A stretch of 64,000 nucleotides of DNA from Hybos culiciformis (GCA_964007475.1 OZ023273.1:67288445-67352444); one strand, 5' to 3'; shown: positions 23,114 through 35,063, counted from the stretch's first letter. The notes: generated from the letters alone by a model not told the origin. Numbers and translations: made by a program.

Positions 23114-24426
23114 CTAAATACATATATTAATAAAATATATATGAAAAAAATAAATATATATTACAATAAACAGATAGAAGATACATGGTATATTATATAT
23201 ATAGAAATTTATTTATTTATCATAAATTTTTTTTTGTTTTGTTTTCAATTCAAAAAAAAAAAATGAAAAAAAATTAAATATGTAAAATAAGAAATATTTG
23301 TTGATTTTTTGATAATCAAAATATCAAATCCAGATATATGTACATATTTTCAGTTGTTTTGTTGATAAAAATTCATCCGAAAAATTTTCCATTGATGTAG
23401 AAAGATATGATTTTTTTTTTGTTGTTGATCAAAGAAAAAGGAAAAAGAAAATTTATACTGATTTGAGAAGAAAATTTAAAAAATAATATACGTATATACA
23501 TAATGTATGTGTACATATGTTTTTTTTTTTACGAAGATATAAAATAAAATTATGATCTAATAAAATTGAATACGAAAAATAATACAAATTTATTGGGGAA
23601 ATGCATCAATAATATTGAATTCTTTATCGTTTTTAATAATTTAGTTTTTGTAGCATTCATAAATTTATAGTTAATACATCAGACCCATTCATTCATTATT
23701 GTTAATCTGTGACGCTTAAAGAATATTCACTTCGATTTGCTTTCTTTTAAATATTAAAAATATATATATAGATTTCCGGTGCATTATGAATAAAGGATAA
23801 ATTTTTAATGTTTTATCTATTTTTATTTTTGTTCTCACAAGAGATCTGAACTATTTTATCCATTCATTGGGCCAATATAGAAATTTTCAATAACTCGGTT
23901 GTATACCAGCTCAGTTTTTAATACATTACCCTATACATTTTCTACATTCGTAATTATTGAAAAAAATAAAATAAAAATAATACATATATATTTTATATTC
24001 CTTCAATATTGATTTGAATTTGGGTCGAGTGGTTGAAAATAAAATTCAAAGAAAAATTTATACGAAATGTAAACAACAACCCCAATATATATATTTGTAA
24101 CGCTAATAATAATTTTTTTTTTTATTATTGGGATAATTTGCTATATAACTTTGAAGAAATGAGGGTCAATTAGTCTTAAAAATATAACATACATTATGTA
24201 TTTCATTCATATGTGCATAATTTATATATATAATATTTATATTGTGTGTCATAAACATGTCAATATTATTCTTGTTATGATGATGGTGAGTATACAACAT
24301 AATTTTAGTAAATAAAATATATATGCGTGACTTTTAATATTTTTGTTAAAATAATACATACACTAAACAGTTTGAGAAAGTTTCCAAAGAAATTTGAGAT
24401 AAAATCATATATAATTAATAAATTAC
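23114..24426. other. dpr-family intron between Ig2 and tail exons
   Basis: 1,313-bp AT-rich intron (minus strand) with GTAATT donor and TATTTAG acceptor. No element or internal gene recognised. Confidence 0.8.
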
Positions 24427-24535
24427 CACTTAGAACATGTAAAATTACTGTTGCAGAAACACCGCCACTTGACGGTTTACAACTGTAATTCCCTGAATCG
24501 TTTTTCCGGACGGATTCAATAATCAATGTTGAAAT
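24427..24535 (-). CDS. dpr-family gene, exon for second half of Ig domain 2
   Basis: The exon is bounded by a TTTTCAG acceptor and a GTAATTT donor. It encodes 36 residues plus one base, enters in phase 0 and leaves in phase 1. The sequence STLIIESVRKNDSGNYSC is the E-F strand hallmark of an immunoglobulin domain: the D-x-G-x-Y-x-C motif, with Cys being the second disulphide cysteine. PSSGGVSATVILHVLSG forms the F-G loop and G strand. It completes the domain begun in the preceding exon. Confidence 0.92.
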
Positions 24536-27090
24536 CTGAAAATATAATAAAAATGTTTCCAGATTTTTAGAGGTGTTGTAAACACAATTAGAGACACAAG
24601 ACACAGCTGCTTCAGATATACCAACTACGGATATATCCCTGGACTCAACATAATTACAGCGACAGCGATTAAATAATTCTTTAATAAATGCATTAATTTT
24701 TGATCAAAAATCATTTTTTTTAAACTTATTTAATTTTTATTAATTTATTTTTTTAAACCTAAATTTAGATTTTCCAATAATTTGCATTTTTATAAAAATA
24801 ATTTGACAATTTGAAAATCAATGCAGCTGTCGCCAGGATACAAAAGAGCAAACTTTTATACAGACCCTTTCTGAAAATCACATTCAATTTTGATAGGTAC
24901 TTTGTTTGACAATTAATTTTATGAAAACCATGGCTTGTTTAACGAGGCTTTAAAATTGGAAAAATTTCTAATTTATCGCCAGCCGACAAACTCGCTTCCA
25001 GCCATTAGCTCCAATTGTGTTTATTCTCATATAAATATATGGTTGATATTTTTATTTTGACAGTTGTTTGTAGCTTGTATCCCTAACTGTGTTCATACCT
25101 TAATGTAAATCATTTGAAAGATAAAGTCAAAAATAATAATTAAAATAAAATTTAACAATTTATGAAATTAAAAAATTTGAAAAAAAAAAACTAATTAATC
25201 ATCAATAATTATAAAACTTTTTCATGTTAATCGAAATATGGGCATTAAAATATTTCCAAAAACACGGAAAGCTGGAACAAATGTTTTGATAAAAACGTAA
25301 GGAAGAAGAAATGTTATGTTAATTAAGGAATCAGAAATTCAATAGACCATCTTATTTCGTTCCATCTGAATCCAAATTTATAACCGATAATTTTTGATAA
25401 ACATTGGCTATAAATAAATTTATCAATAATATACTTTTTAAAAAAAAAATTTAATTTTCTTTTATACATATTTATACAAACTTTTTGTCTCTCCTATCAT
25501 AACTATTAAATTCTTGAATAGACGCATAATAAAAGAAAATAATTCAAAAATCAAACAAAAGTCTAGGGATTATGTCATTTGCATGTGAAAAGGAAAATTT
25601 ACTTATCCTTTTTTTTTTAATATCATCGTATTTTATGTATATAATATCTCTTTACAGTATTATTCATAAATGATTTTCTAACTGAAATTTTAACCTAAAA
25701 AACTTTATTTTGAAGCTAGAGAGCATTAATTTTCTCTAACTAAAAAATCTAATTTTATTTAATTTATTTTTTTTTTCAGTTTTGTTTTCAGACTGATTTA
25801 TTTTAATGTTAATAGTTGTATTTAGAGATAATAATGTTGTTTATGTTAATAAATAATGATGATTTTATGTTGATTAACTTATGCTTTCCAATATTTCTAA
25901 TGATCATAGCAAAAATTAAATATACTACTTTTTTTAAGGAATTAAAATAAATTAAGTCTGACAAAATTAACACAATAATTTAAAATAGAAAATTATTGAA
26001 TTTGGTTTAAGATATGTATAGATCTAAGTATTATTTTTATATCTGTGCATATTATAGTTAGTCATGACTAAAAAATAATGTTAATGTTTTTTTTTAATTG
26101 ATATGCAATAATGAATATTAGAATTTTTAATCCGAACTAAGTATGATAGTAATTATTACTAGAAATAGCCAATTATGAGAAAATGAAAATATAAGTCAGA
26201 CAAATTAATTAAAATCCGATTTTGATATTCTTAAATAATGTTACCATATACATTTATATGTTAACATACAAATTTTCATTAATTGGATATTCGAAAGAAA
26301 ACACAATTTTTAAAACTATCGATATTATATTGTTAATCTATCATTCTTATGTCATATAGAATTTTGCCCATATATATTAACTGAATTTTTAAGATTCTAT
26401 TCGAAAAAATTGATTAATCAGCATTATTTTTTGTTAAGTTTTTATCTAAATAATTATGTATATTATAGAACTAAACAACAGAAAATATATGTATTAAAAA
26501 TATATATAATGGAAATATATAAATTCTATTAAGATACTTATTATTATTATGAATTAAGTATATGTAATCTTCTTTTTCCAGGCATAAAATGTTTATATTT
26601 AAAATGCCAAGAATTTTAGCAAATAACTCGTATTTTATCTATCGAGATATGCCCGTTCTGATGACAGCAGTATGTATATTCAAGAAATTTTAAGTTCAAT
26701 TTATGTTCAAGACTAGATTGTATTTACATTTCAATTTTACATTAAATTTTACCAATAGTCTTAAATTCGGAACAAAGAAATTACAATTTTTTTTTTTTTT
26801 AATTTTTGTCTTCGCAAGGATATTTTATATTTATATGTATATAATATTCAAGGATAAGATAACAAAATGAAATAGAAATTTTACGTTATTTTCCATCAAA
26901 TTGAATATTTATTTTTTCAAGCACAAATTATCTTTTGGTATTTTTCTAACTCTTTTTTTTTTTATTTGATTTTGTAACAAAAAAATCTGTACATAAACTC
27001 TTTAAAAAAAATAATAACTTTTTAGTTTAAATTGAAAATAATTTTTGTAAATAAAATCAACGTGTATATGTCCTTAAATGTTAAATTTAC
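24536..27090. other. dpr-family intron splitting Ig domain 2
   Basis: 2,555-bp intron (minus strand), donor GTAAATTT and acceptor TTTTCAG. It contains the foldback element at 24578-25098; the rest is AT-rich with no gene seen. Confidence 0.8.
24578..25098. mobile_element. foldback/MITE element F1, copy in intron
   Basis: The left end GTAAACACAATTAG and the right end, read inward, GTATGAACACAGTTAGGG are related to the termini of the element at 28949-29246. The interior shares the block CTCATATAAATATATGGTT and GTCGCCAG-type words with that copy. It begins only 42 bp upstream of the acceptor of the Ig2 second-half exon. No coding. Confidence 0.6.
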
Positions 27091-27299
27091 CGTATTTAGT
27101 TTATTTTTATCCTTAATGATTTCTTTTTCAATTTCAGTTCTCCATTGATTTTTATTTTGTAAATAAATTTGTTTTTCATTGAACAACCAGTTAATATATA
27201 ATGGTGGTTCTAATGATTCCGGTATTATACAACGTATTCTAACAAAACTACCAGCTTTGACATGACGATTTAATTCACCAAGGATTCTTGTTTCCGGCT
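27091..27299 (-). CDS. dpr-family gene, exon for first half of Ig domain 2
   Basis: The exon has a poly-T AACAG acceptor and an ACG|GTAAAT donor. It encodes 69 residues after completing a split Glu codon (enters in phase 1, leaves in phase 0). EPETRILGELNRHVKAGS is the typical inter-domain linker and A strand of Dpr proteins. IRCIIPESLEPPLYINW holds the first Ig2 cysteine and the core tryptophan, with the Glu-Pro-Pro-x-Tyr-Ile-x-Trp pattern characteristic of the family. The variable C'-D region (KNQWRTEIEKEI) follows. Joined to the next exon it forms a complete Ig domain. Confidence 0.93.
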
Positions 27300-28593
27300 C
27301 TGTTAAAAAAAAATAAGATAAAAATACTTGTAAATACAAAAAAAAAAATAAATAAAAGCAAACAAGAGTATAAAGTTAAACAAACAAAACAAAACAGGAA
27401 AAATAAATAAATCATCGGACAAAATATATTAAATCAATTTTGAAAGGAACCAAAAAGTTTTTTTTATGTATTTTTATTATTTCCATTACAATCTACTCGA
27501 TTTCAGGGCATTAAAAAATATTATTTGTTGGAAGTTTTACAAATAAACTAAAAAAAAATAACGTAAAGCTTCTCAAGTTTACAAATTCAAAACACTGTAA
27601 AAAACATTTGATTTCGTTAACAAATTAGATTTTCTTTAACATCAAAAAATGCCAACTGAAGCACAAAAGTAGTTTATGATATGGACCTTTAAAACAAATT
27701 TTGTTGAAACAACTGAAACCTTAAAGTACTGCGACATAATTGTTAAAAGTATGGTCAATTATTATCGCGAAGCGTTTAGTTGTTTTGCACACACTGTGTT
27801 TATCTTTTTGGTTTTTTGAACTTGACAATTTGTCTCCAAATACAATTCATCACTGTACTTTTATTTATAGTTATATCTCTTTTAGATTAGAAAAAATTTA
27901 AATTACAAATAAGTCAAGGCCAATTAATTTAGGCAGACTAGGACAAAGCTTTCACATACTCTCTAAACACAAATTGGCTAGAATCCCTAGTAATTTTCTA
28001 GTTACATGTTTTTAGCTAGAAAATTCAATAACTGAAAATAGTTTTTTAGTTTCAAAAACTATAGTTCACGTAAAAATCCAGTTCTCAAAATCTAGATTTC
28101 TAGATAAAAATTTACAAATTATTTATCGAAAATAGAATCTATCTCAAATCCCAGTAATTTTGGTGAACTAAGATTATAATAATGAAACTTTAAACTAGAA
28201 TATAGTTTTAGGCAAATATCAAAAATTATTAAAATCAAGTTTTTGCAATTATTATCTATTTCTCCTTGCTAGATTTCAATTATTGATACCAGATTTCAGT
28301 TTGATTAGTTAGGTTTAATAAACTAGATCAATCATAAATTAACGGAAGATCTAGCCTTGCTACCTAAGATTCCACTATGGAACGTAGTTAAACTGAAATC
28401 TAGGTAAATTTTGGAAGCTCCTTGTGCCTACAAGTCAAGTTCCTCATTCTAGTTTTATGTACACGTAAGGATAAAAGTTATATTTGTAGTAGTATGATTT
28501 GACGAAAGAACTACGGGGAACTTTTTTTTTTAAATCAAAATAATTAAAATTTTGAAATATTTTAATTATTATAAAAAAAAATTTTACTTATAG

Positions 28594-29360
28594 AGATATG
28601 GTCAACGTAATTCACGCGCGTGCAGTCGAATTTTCGCACGTAAAAAAACTGTTTTTTTTTACCTGTTATGTTCAACGCCGTTCAATCGCGAAAAATAAAT
28701 ATAAAAAAAAATCAAAATTAAAAATTTTTTGGAATTTGTAATAAATATAATTTTTAAATATTTTTTTTTATTGAATTTAACTATATTTTACAAAATTCAA
28801 ATTTAATCCACTTTTTTATTTTATTTTTTTTTTTTGTCCAAAATAATATTTTTTTTCCATAGCAACGAAATAAACAATAACAATACAAATGTTTTTGGCA
28901 ATCTACGACGTAAATACTGGGAAAGTTAAAATATTTTAACTTTTAAGGAGTAAACACAATTGGGGCGACGACGACAACGACGACTACAACGACAACGACG
29001 GCGATATCACTGGAGTGCACACAATTACGGCGACGGCGACAAAATAAATAAACAGGAAAAAAGTAAACAATTAGTCGTTGTGCCCGGCGACAAAATAGAA
29101 ACATTTGTAATTTGTCGCCAGGCGGCAATGTCGTTTGTCGCCAGTCGTCTCAATTGTGTTCGTTCTCATACAAATATATGGTTTCTATTTTTTTTTTGAT
29201 AGTTGCTATCGCTGTCGTTGTCGCTGTCGCCCCAATTGTGTTTACTACATTACGCGCGTCAGCTACGTTTTACGTCGTTGCGTATAACCAGTCTCATACA
29301 TTTTCATACAATTTGATTTTTTACGTGCGCATACGCGCGTCAACTACGTCGACTGTATCT
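28594..29360. mobile_element. outer foldback-like element F2 surrounding F1 copy
   Basis: The left end GATATGGTCAACGTAATTCA and the right end, read inward, GATACAGTCGACGTAGTTGA are imperfect inverted repeats. They are followed by ACGCGCGT and CACGTAAAAAA on both sides. The pairing is interrupted in the left arm by a 10-bp difference. The TSD is unclear. Its CpG-containing words stand out from the surrounding AT-rich intron. Confidence 0.5.
28949..29246. mobile_element. foldback element F1, GC-rich copy
   Basis: The ends AGTAAACACAATTGGGGCGA match as inverted repeats (20 bp outer block identical). They lead into GACGACAAC-type triplet repeats on the left and GTCGTTGTCGCTGTC on the right, so the subterminal triplets are also inverted. 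The centre carries repeated TTTGTCGCCAG. Overlapping frames on both strands (28943-29128, 28960-29199) translate these triplets into Arg/Gln or Val runs and are not genes. Confidence 0.7.
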
Positions 29361-29679
29361 TTAGCATTAAAAAAAATGTACTTAGAAAAAAATTTCAATA
29401 AAGGAAAGTGGTACCTAAATACATATATTTCGCCGAATTTCGTTTTCTACTTCCAGCATAACTGACATCACAACTCACAAACTTGAAGAAAAAAGTATAA
29501 AAATTAATTGTGTGCGTGGTTTCCAAGCCTTTCTATAAATTGATTTGCCTTGAAATAAGTCAGAAAATTATTTTCAACAGTGAATAAAATTTGTTTTATT
29601 TTTCTATGCATATATACAATTTTAAATGTATAGCTAGGCAACACATACATCTTTTTGGTTCATTATCTTCTATACTTAC

Positions 29680-29914
29680 CAATAACTTTTAAATAAATTT
29701 TGGCACTAATTTTTGGCTCTGTTGATACTTGACACTCGTACCAACCAGTATCATTGGTTTCCAAAAATTTTATTTGCAAAGACCAGTTATTTAATTCTTC
29801 TGTGTAAACTGATAAAAATCTTTGGTCAGCAATAAATGTGGTTTGATCGACTGTTAGTATATGACCATCTCTGTTACGTATCCATGATATTGGTTTATTT
29901 GAAAATTGTGTAAC
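29680..29914 (-). CDS. dpr-family gene, exon for second half of Ig domain 1
   Basis: The exon is bounded by an AAAAAG acceptor and a perfect GTAAGTAT donor. It encodes 78 residues plus one base (phase 0 in, phase 1 out). The run KPISWIRNRDGHILTVDQ, then FIADQRFLSVY, then WSLQIKF and GWYECQVSTEPKIS is the most diagnostic part of Dpr proteins. It holds the core Trp, the conserved Arg-Asp-x-His-Ile-Leu-Thr strand, the Asp-x-Gly-x-Tyr-x-Cys motif with the second cysteine, and the STEPK signature. In the family, this first Ig domain binds DIP partners on other neurons to specify synaptic connections; that role is transferred from Drosophila by homology. The precise Dpr subtype is not fixed. Confidence 0.95.
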
Positions 29915-31032
29915 CTTTTTTATTTATTATATATGTACGATTTCAAATATTTTAAAAGAAAAACAACAAAAAAATAAACATAATTTTAATAGCTTTAAAT
30001 AAATCATGTTTTTGACTTAAAAAGGAATTATATGAGATTTTTGTAAATAACAATCAATTATAATATTTTTAGATTTTCCTTTTTTTTTTCTTTTTCTTTA
30101 TTTTATCATTAATTTATCAGAAATTTTTCTTCTTTTTTTTCTTCATTTTTATATAATGTCCTTAATTTTTATTAAATACATAATATAGTTGTGCTTATAT
30201 ATACATTATACATTAAAAAGACCAACTTAAAGAATTATAAACATAGGTCACGAAAATAAAAAATAAAAAAGTAAAAACAGCGCTAAAATGTAAATGAATG
30301 GTTCTGTAGATAAAAATTTTCTTATTTATCTTCATTTAAGTTTTTTTGTTTATTTAAAGATACTTTTAAGATATGGGTTTTTGTTAATTTTAGTCTATAT
30401 ATATGTTCGATGGCAGGCATGAAAACTTAATTTTAACTATGCGTATAAAACAACTAGAAGTGTGTATAAAACATAATATCATATTTTCATTATATCATAA
30501 TATTTTTCATTGTATGACAATTAATAGAAATTTTCTTTGATTTTCTTTCAAAGTTATAGACATTCGTATAATAAGTTATTCGTTATTCGTTTAATACGTA
30601 CCGACCTTTTGCGTTATTTTATACTTAATCTATACTAAACATCAACCTATAGAGTAGGGAATACAATCACGAGTATCGAGTACCCGGGTATTTCGAATAA
30701 TAAGTAAATTTTCCAGTAACTCAATACCCGGGTACTTTACCAAAATACCCGATAAACATTATTTCACACATTTTGTAATTAAAGTTACAAAAATAAAAAA
30801 AAATGATCAGCGCAATATGGATTTGAATAGGAAAAAACTTTCTTCTGTGTTAAATTTTTCTGTGGTGTAGTTTCTAACCAGCTGTGGTGTAGTTTAACAG
30901 CTGATGGATACCAAAGAAAGTTACATAATTTATTTTTAAGACGATCAAGACTCTTTCAGCAAGACATTGACGACAAATCAACGCCGCAACTCGAGAAAGA
31001 ATTGAAGATAATAGAGGGAAATGGTAAGAAAC

Positions 31033-31220
31033 GGCGCAGTGAAATAAGGCCGCGGGAAATAAGGCCGCGATAGGTTTTTGTTGCGGTCTTATTTCATTTT
31101 GAAAAATGAAATAAGGCCGCGAGGATTTTTTCGCGGCCTTATTTCATTTTGAAAAACGAAATAAGGCCGCGAAAAAAAAACGTCGCGGCCTTATTTCCCG
31201 AGGCCTTACTTCCATCCCCC
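31033..31220. mobile_element. 188-bp palindromic MITE with 9-bp TSD
   Basis: It is inserted in the coding remnant of the hAT. The exact 9-bp duplication GTAAGAAAC lies at 31024-31032 and 31221-31229. The ends GGCGCAGTGAAATAAGGCC and, read inward, GGGGGATGGAAGTAAGGCC are similar. The body consists almost entirely of GAAATAAGGCCGCG units in both orientations (at least seven), so a single strand would fold into a long hairpin. The 9-bp TSD suggests a Mutator-type transposase acted in trans. Confidence 0.85.
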
Positions 31221-31253
31221 GTAAGAAACACCAAATTTAGAACAACTTTATAA

Positions 31254-31406
31254 AGCATTTATTACCGTATAAAACCAACATCGGTTGATTGTGAAAGAAT
31301 TTTTTCCATTGCCGGAAATTTTTGCACGAAAATTCGTTCCAAATTAATGCCGAAAACCTTAAGTAATTTAGTATTTTTAAAATACTATTTCAATGAAACT
31401 AAATAA
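31254..31406 (+). pseudogene. hAT transposase C-terminal fragment
   Basis: A frame open from a stop at 31251-31253 to TAA at 31404-31406 contains KPTSVDCERIFSIAG and KIRSKLMPKTLSNLVFLKYY. This is the hAT dimerisation domain with the invariant Glu-Arg-x-Phe-Ser core. Upstream coding is separated by the MITE and by stops. The fragment is too short to function and marks the 3' coding end of the surrounding decayed element. Confidence 0.8.
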
Positions 31407-33229
31407 AAAATAACATTTACATAGTCTAATAAAATAAAATTACATTGTCATTTGATTTATATTATATAAAAATATATAAAAAATATGAATTAATTGTATA
31501 AAATTATATAAAATTATATAAAAATATGAATTATGAATAATATGAATTAAATAAAAATATGAATTAGTAAAAAAATTAATTAATTATATAAATATATACA
31601 AAAATAGGAATTAATAGCTTATAGAATTATTAAATATATATTTTTTAAATATCCGAGTAACCCGGGTAACCCGGGTAGGTAAAAATATAAACTCGAAAAA
31701 CCAAGGTAGTAAAACTACTGAAATCAGAAAAATTACTTTTAGATAGTAGGTTCCTTCACCTCAGCCAGAAGTTTTTCGTTATTTTAAACTTAATCTATAC
31801 TAATCATCCACCTAGAGATGAAACTATACTGAAGTCAGAAAATAGACTTTTAGATCTTAGGTTCCTTCAGTGTTATATAGAGGATAAAACCTTGTTTTCG
31901 AATTGCACACGCTCAAATGTCATAAGTTTTTTTGTTTTTGGAATAAAGAGATTTTTTTTTTATCGTAGTTTAAAAAAGAAAATATTATTACTAACCATTA
32001 AACTATTATATAAAATAAATTTCAATATTATTTTATATGTAAACATTTTTCATTAGTTGTAATACATAATGTTTATTTTGATAGTGGTTAGCTCTATAAA
32101 ATTTGTTTTTAGAAAATAAATAAAATCATTATTATAATATTAATTTTAGAATTTCCTTCATCATTATAATTTATTAACATCTAGCTAGATGTAATGCACG
32201 AATATCTAATTTTTTCAATTTAAAAATAAATATTTAATTTATTTTCAGATCTTATGCAGACCGTTCCTAAAACATATAAATTTCATGTGTGTGCGCCTTT
32301 TTTTCTATATTACATAAGTCAAAGTATTATATTAATTAAAGAATTGTTTAAAATATAAATGAATTCAAATGTCTGTGGAATTTCCATGAAAAACAAAGTT
32401 ACTATAGTTCTTACTATTCTAAACATTATTATTTTCATTTCTGATAATATAATGTAAATATTTTATTTTCTTATATTATTTTGCGCATTTATATATAAAA
32501 TGTGTACAGATTTTTTTTTGTATATCCCTAAAATAATTATGTATACAATAAATATACATATAATATTGTATATGTATACATTAAGTACATAAAGAAACAA
32601 AGAAAACTTTTCAAGTTATATAAATAACACTCTTTTCATTATTTTTTATTTTTATTTATTTATTTTTTTTTGAAACAAGGAAATTTCATTTTTCATTAAA
32701 TTTAATGTTAATATTATTGTCTTAGCAGTTTTAAGATTTTAAGTTTTTTTTTTTATTTTATTTAATAGTGATTACAAATAGATTTAAATTGTCACTTGTT
32801 TATAATGTTGATGTTATTTTCTTTGCAAATCTGGAAAATAGTATTTTAGATAATATATCAGCATAATTTTATTTTTTAAATGTTACATATTTTTTCGAAT
32901 ATTATTAATTAGATTTTCTTCACAAAAACTGATTTATTTATTTTATTTTTGAATTATTAAGTATATCGCAACAGGAAAATTACTTTGGAAAAGTTATTTT
33001 TTTTTTTTTTTCTTCAAAATTAAATTCTGAAGCGAAGTTTTTTCCAAATTATTTTTTAATCAAATTAACTTAGTATAAGATACTTTCATTAAACTAAGAT
33101 GAGCAGTGTCCAATTCTACTTTGTTCCAAGTTGACTTTGACACCCTGTTTATACGATCAAAAAAAACATACAAGTCGATTTGGACAAAGTGTACTTGGAT
33201 CGTGAAAATGCATCTTAAGGACATTATTA

Positions 33230-33693
33230 ATGTCCCATATTATCCGGGTTACTCGGATATTTAAAAAATATATATTTATAATAAATGAGCCGTTTATTTT
33301 GAAAGTGGTTTAAGTCCATTTGTTCTTGTATTGAAATATTTAAGGTTTTGTGTTTGAATTGATTTAAAAATACATATTAATATTTCCATAAGCTAATTTT
33401 CAAGTGTCAAAACCAAAGCGGTTTTAATGATACTAGACTAAAATTGTTTATAAATAAAAAGAATATATACTATTGTGCTTATTGTTATCATTAACTATTT
33501 TTTTTTTTGAAAAATGGACTTAAACCACTTTCAAAATAAACAGCTCAAATATAAGTCACTATTAATTCATATTTTTATATATATTTATATAATTAATTCA
33601 TATTTTTAGTAATTTATATTTTTATTTAATTCATATTATTTTTAATTCATATTTTTATATAATTTTATATAATTAATTCATATTTTTTATATT
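33230..33693 (-). repeat. inverted partial copy of the decayed hAT 3' region
   Basis: 33236-33286 and 33547-33693 together are the reverse complement of about 31440-31690, including ATCCGGGTTACTCGGATATT and repeated ATTAATTCATATTTTTA. They are split by the 260-bp MITE. The copy abuts the left TSD of hAT-2 copy 2. Confidence 0.7.
33287..33546. mobile_element. 260-bp MITE with ~37-bp terminal inverted repeats
   Basis: The ends GAGCCGTTTATTTTGAAAGT and, read inward, GAGCTGTTTATTTTGAAAGT continue to GGTTTAAGTCCATTT, so about 35 of 37 bp match. AAAT flanks both sides and may be the TSD. No coding. It interrupts the inverted hAT copy, which supports its boundaries. The superfamily is not determined. 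Confidence 0.8.
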
Positions 33694-33701
33694 ATTATAA
33701 T

Positions 33702-34844
33702 TAGCAACCTGACATTTTTTTCATTTTTTCAAGTTAATCGTTAGACGTTCATTTTACATTTATTTTATAGGCTGATATTTGACCTCTTCCATTTCACTTT
33801 CACAGACATTGTCATACAAGCTTTGAAATTATTTTTTTTAATGTTTCTTCCACATCAATTTCATTTTCTTTCCAATTTTCTTTCCAAACTTATAACCTAA
33901 ACTTTTTACTATTGTAATTTGTTTTTTCAGTATTTAATCCCATATGATTTTACAATAATTTCTGAAAAGCATATAGCAAGTTCTATAAAATCGAGTATCT
34001 CCGAACAGGGCTGGACTGGGAATGAATTTAGGACCGGGAAATTCAAATTTTCTTTATGAAAAAATTTTCTCACGCTTAAAAAAAAATTAAAAGAAAACAT
34101 TATAATTTTAGACAACAGATTTTAGTACCGCCCACCAGGAAACTCCTTCTAGCTTGTTAGGCCAGTCCAGCTCTGTCTACGAATCATTCAAAATCTCACT
34201 CACGAGTTGTTTTGAGTCGCTTTTACGTTTTTTAGTAGTAGATAATTGTTTTAAATTATTCGAATGTTTTATCCGTTCATTCACGTTCCAACATGCATTT
34301 GCTAAAAACATGTCCTCATAAATTTTGGTTTTTCAGTCATTTTTGTTATGGATTGGTTCTTTAAAATTGAGTTTTTGAATAATAACGGACATTTTTTTTT
34401 TCGTAATTTTTTTTAATTTGGCATACCTCTTTTATTTATTATTCGATTCTTAAAATTTTTTTTTGTTGGAAAGGTCTTGAAACGGTCTTTTTTTGGTTTC
34501 ATTTCTGTAGTACAAATGTTTCCCGAAAGGTGGAGTAATTTTAGTTTAATATACAAAATTGGTTAAAACGCCATCTATACAATATTTTCAGGAACTAAAA
34601 CTTTCTAGAAAAATGAAAGTAAACTCCTCCTGAATCAAAGTCTAGAACATCATGAAAGGCTATTTCGAAGTTTTCATACTCAAAAATGCTTAATTTCAAA
34701 GTAACCAAAAAGTAACGGTAAAACCTAAAAAAACCAAAATGGCGGCAAACTTGTTGAACAAACATAATTTCTAATACCACTTTCTACCACTTTCAAGAAT
34801 AAAAATCCAATTTTTGCAAAAAACGCGTTTTTGTCAGGTTGCTA
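33702..34844. mobile_element. hAT-2 element, copy 2 (carries the same MITE)
   Basis: The ends TAGCAACCTGACA are exact inverted repeats, flanked by the exact 8-bp TSD ATTATAAT (33694-33701 and 34845-34852). It is very similar to copy 1 outside a deletion of about 630 bp near the left end. Perfect TSD and termini suggest fairly recent movement. The minus-strand coding remnant matches that of copy 1, with the same MITE interruption. Confidence 0.9.
34006..34175. mobile_element. 170-bp hAT MITE inside hAT-2 copy 2
   Basis: Same MITE, same insertion site and nearly the same sequence as in hAT-2 copy 1. TSD TCTCCGAA on the left and TCTACGAA on the right, one substitution apart. Confidence 0.92.
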
Positions 34845-35063
34845 ATTATAATACAAAATAACGAAAACATATATAGGTCATATATGTTCTGTCAAAATGT
34901 TCTAATTATCGAAAGAAAATCATTTAAAGTTAAAACTTTCAATGAATGGATCAAATAAAAGCATTGAATTTAACAAATATTTTATGAAATTTTTCCTATT
35001 TTTATTATCCTAGCTTAAACTAAGTTCATTTCCTTATTCCAATCATTTATATTTTAACATATC

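Larger units (their letters stand above)
27300..29679. other. dpr-family intron between Ig1 and Ig2
   Basis: 2,380-bp intron (minus strand) with consensus GTAAGT donor and poly-pyrimidine AACAG acceptor. Its donor half holds nested foldback elements (28594-29360); 27361-28590 is AT-rich without recognisable content. Confidence 0.85.
30654..31690 (+). mobile_element. decayed hAT element
   Basis: The probable left end is TAGGGAATACAATCACGAG, followed by ATCGAGTACCCGGGTATTTC. CCGGGTAACCCGGGTAGG-type words near 31660-31680 mark the right side. It encodes a hAT C-terminal dimerisation fragment and upstream coding scraps (with STPQLEKELKIIEG around 30980-31018), interrupted by a 188-bp insert. Related flanking sequence (ACTTAATCTATACTAA) occurs on both sides (about 30630 and 31790), so the locus may also have a local duplication. 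Exact boundaries and TSD were not settled. Confidence 0.55.

Noticed and set aside
28960..29465. Arg/Gln- and Val-rich open frames on both strands
   Set aside because: They translate the triplet repeats of the foldback element and read through its inverted arms.
33100..33240. Possible additional Transib terminus (CAGTGTCCAATTC)
   Set aside because: Only about 12 bp agree with the Transib end, the heptamer context differs and no partner end is present.
33927..34115. 62-codon minus-strand frame nearly identical to 15867-16055
   Set aside because: The similarity is due to the shared hAT-2 and MITE sequence. The frame crosses the MITE boundary, so it is a transposon remnant, not a host gene family.
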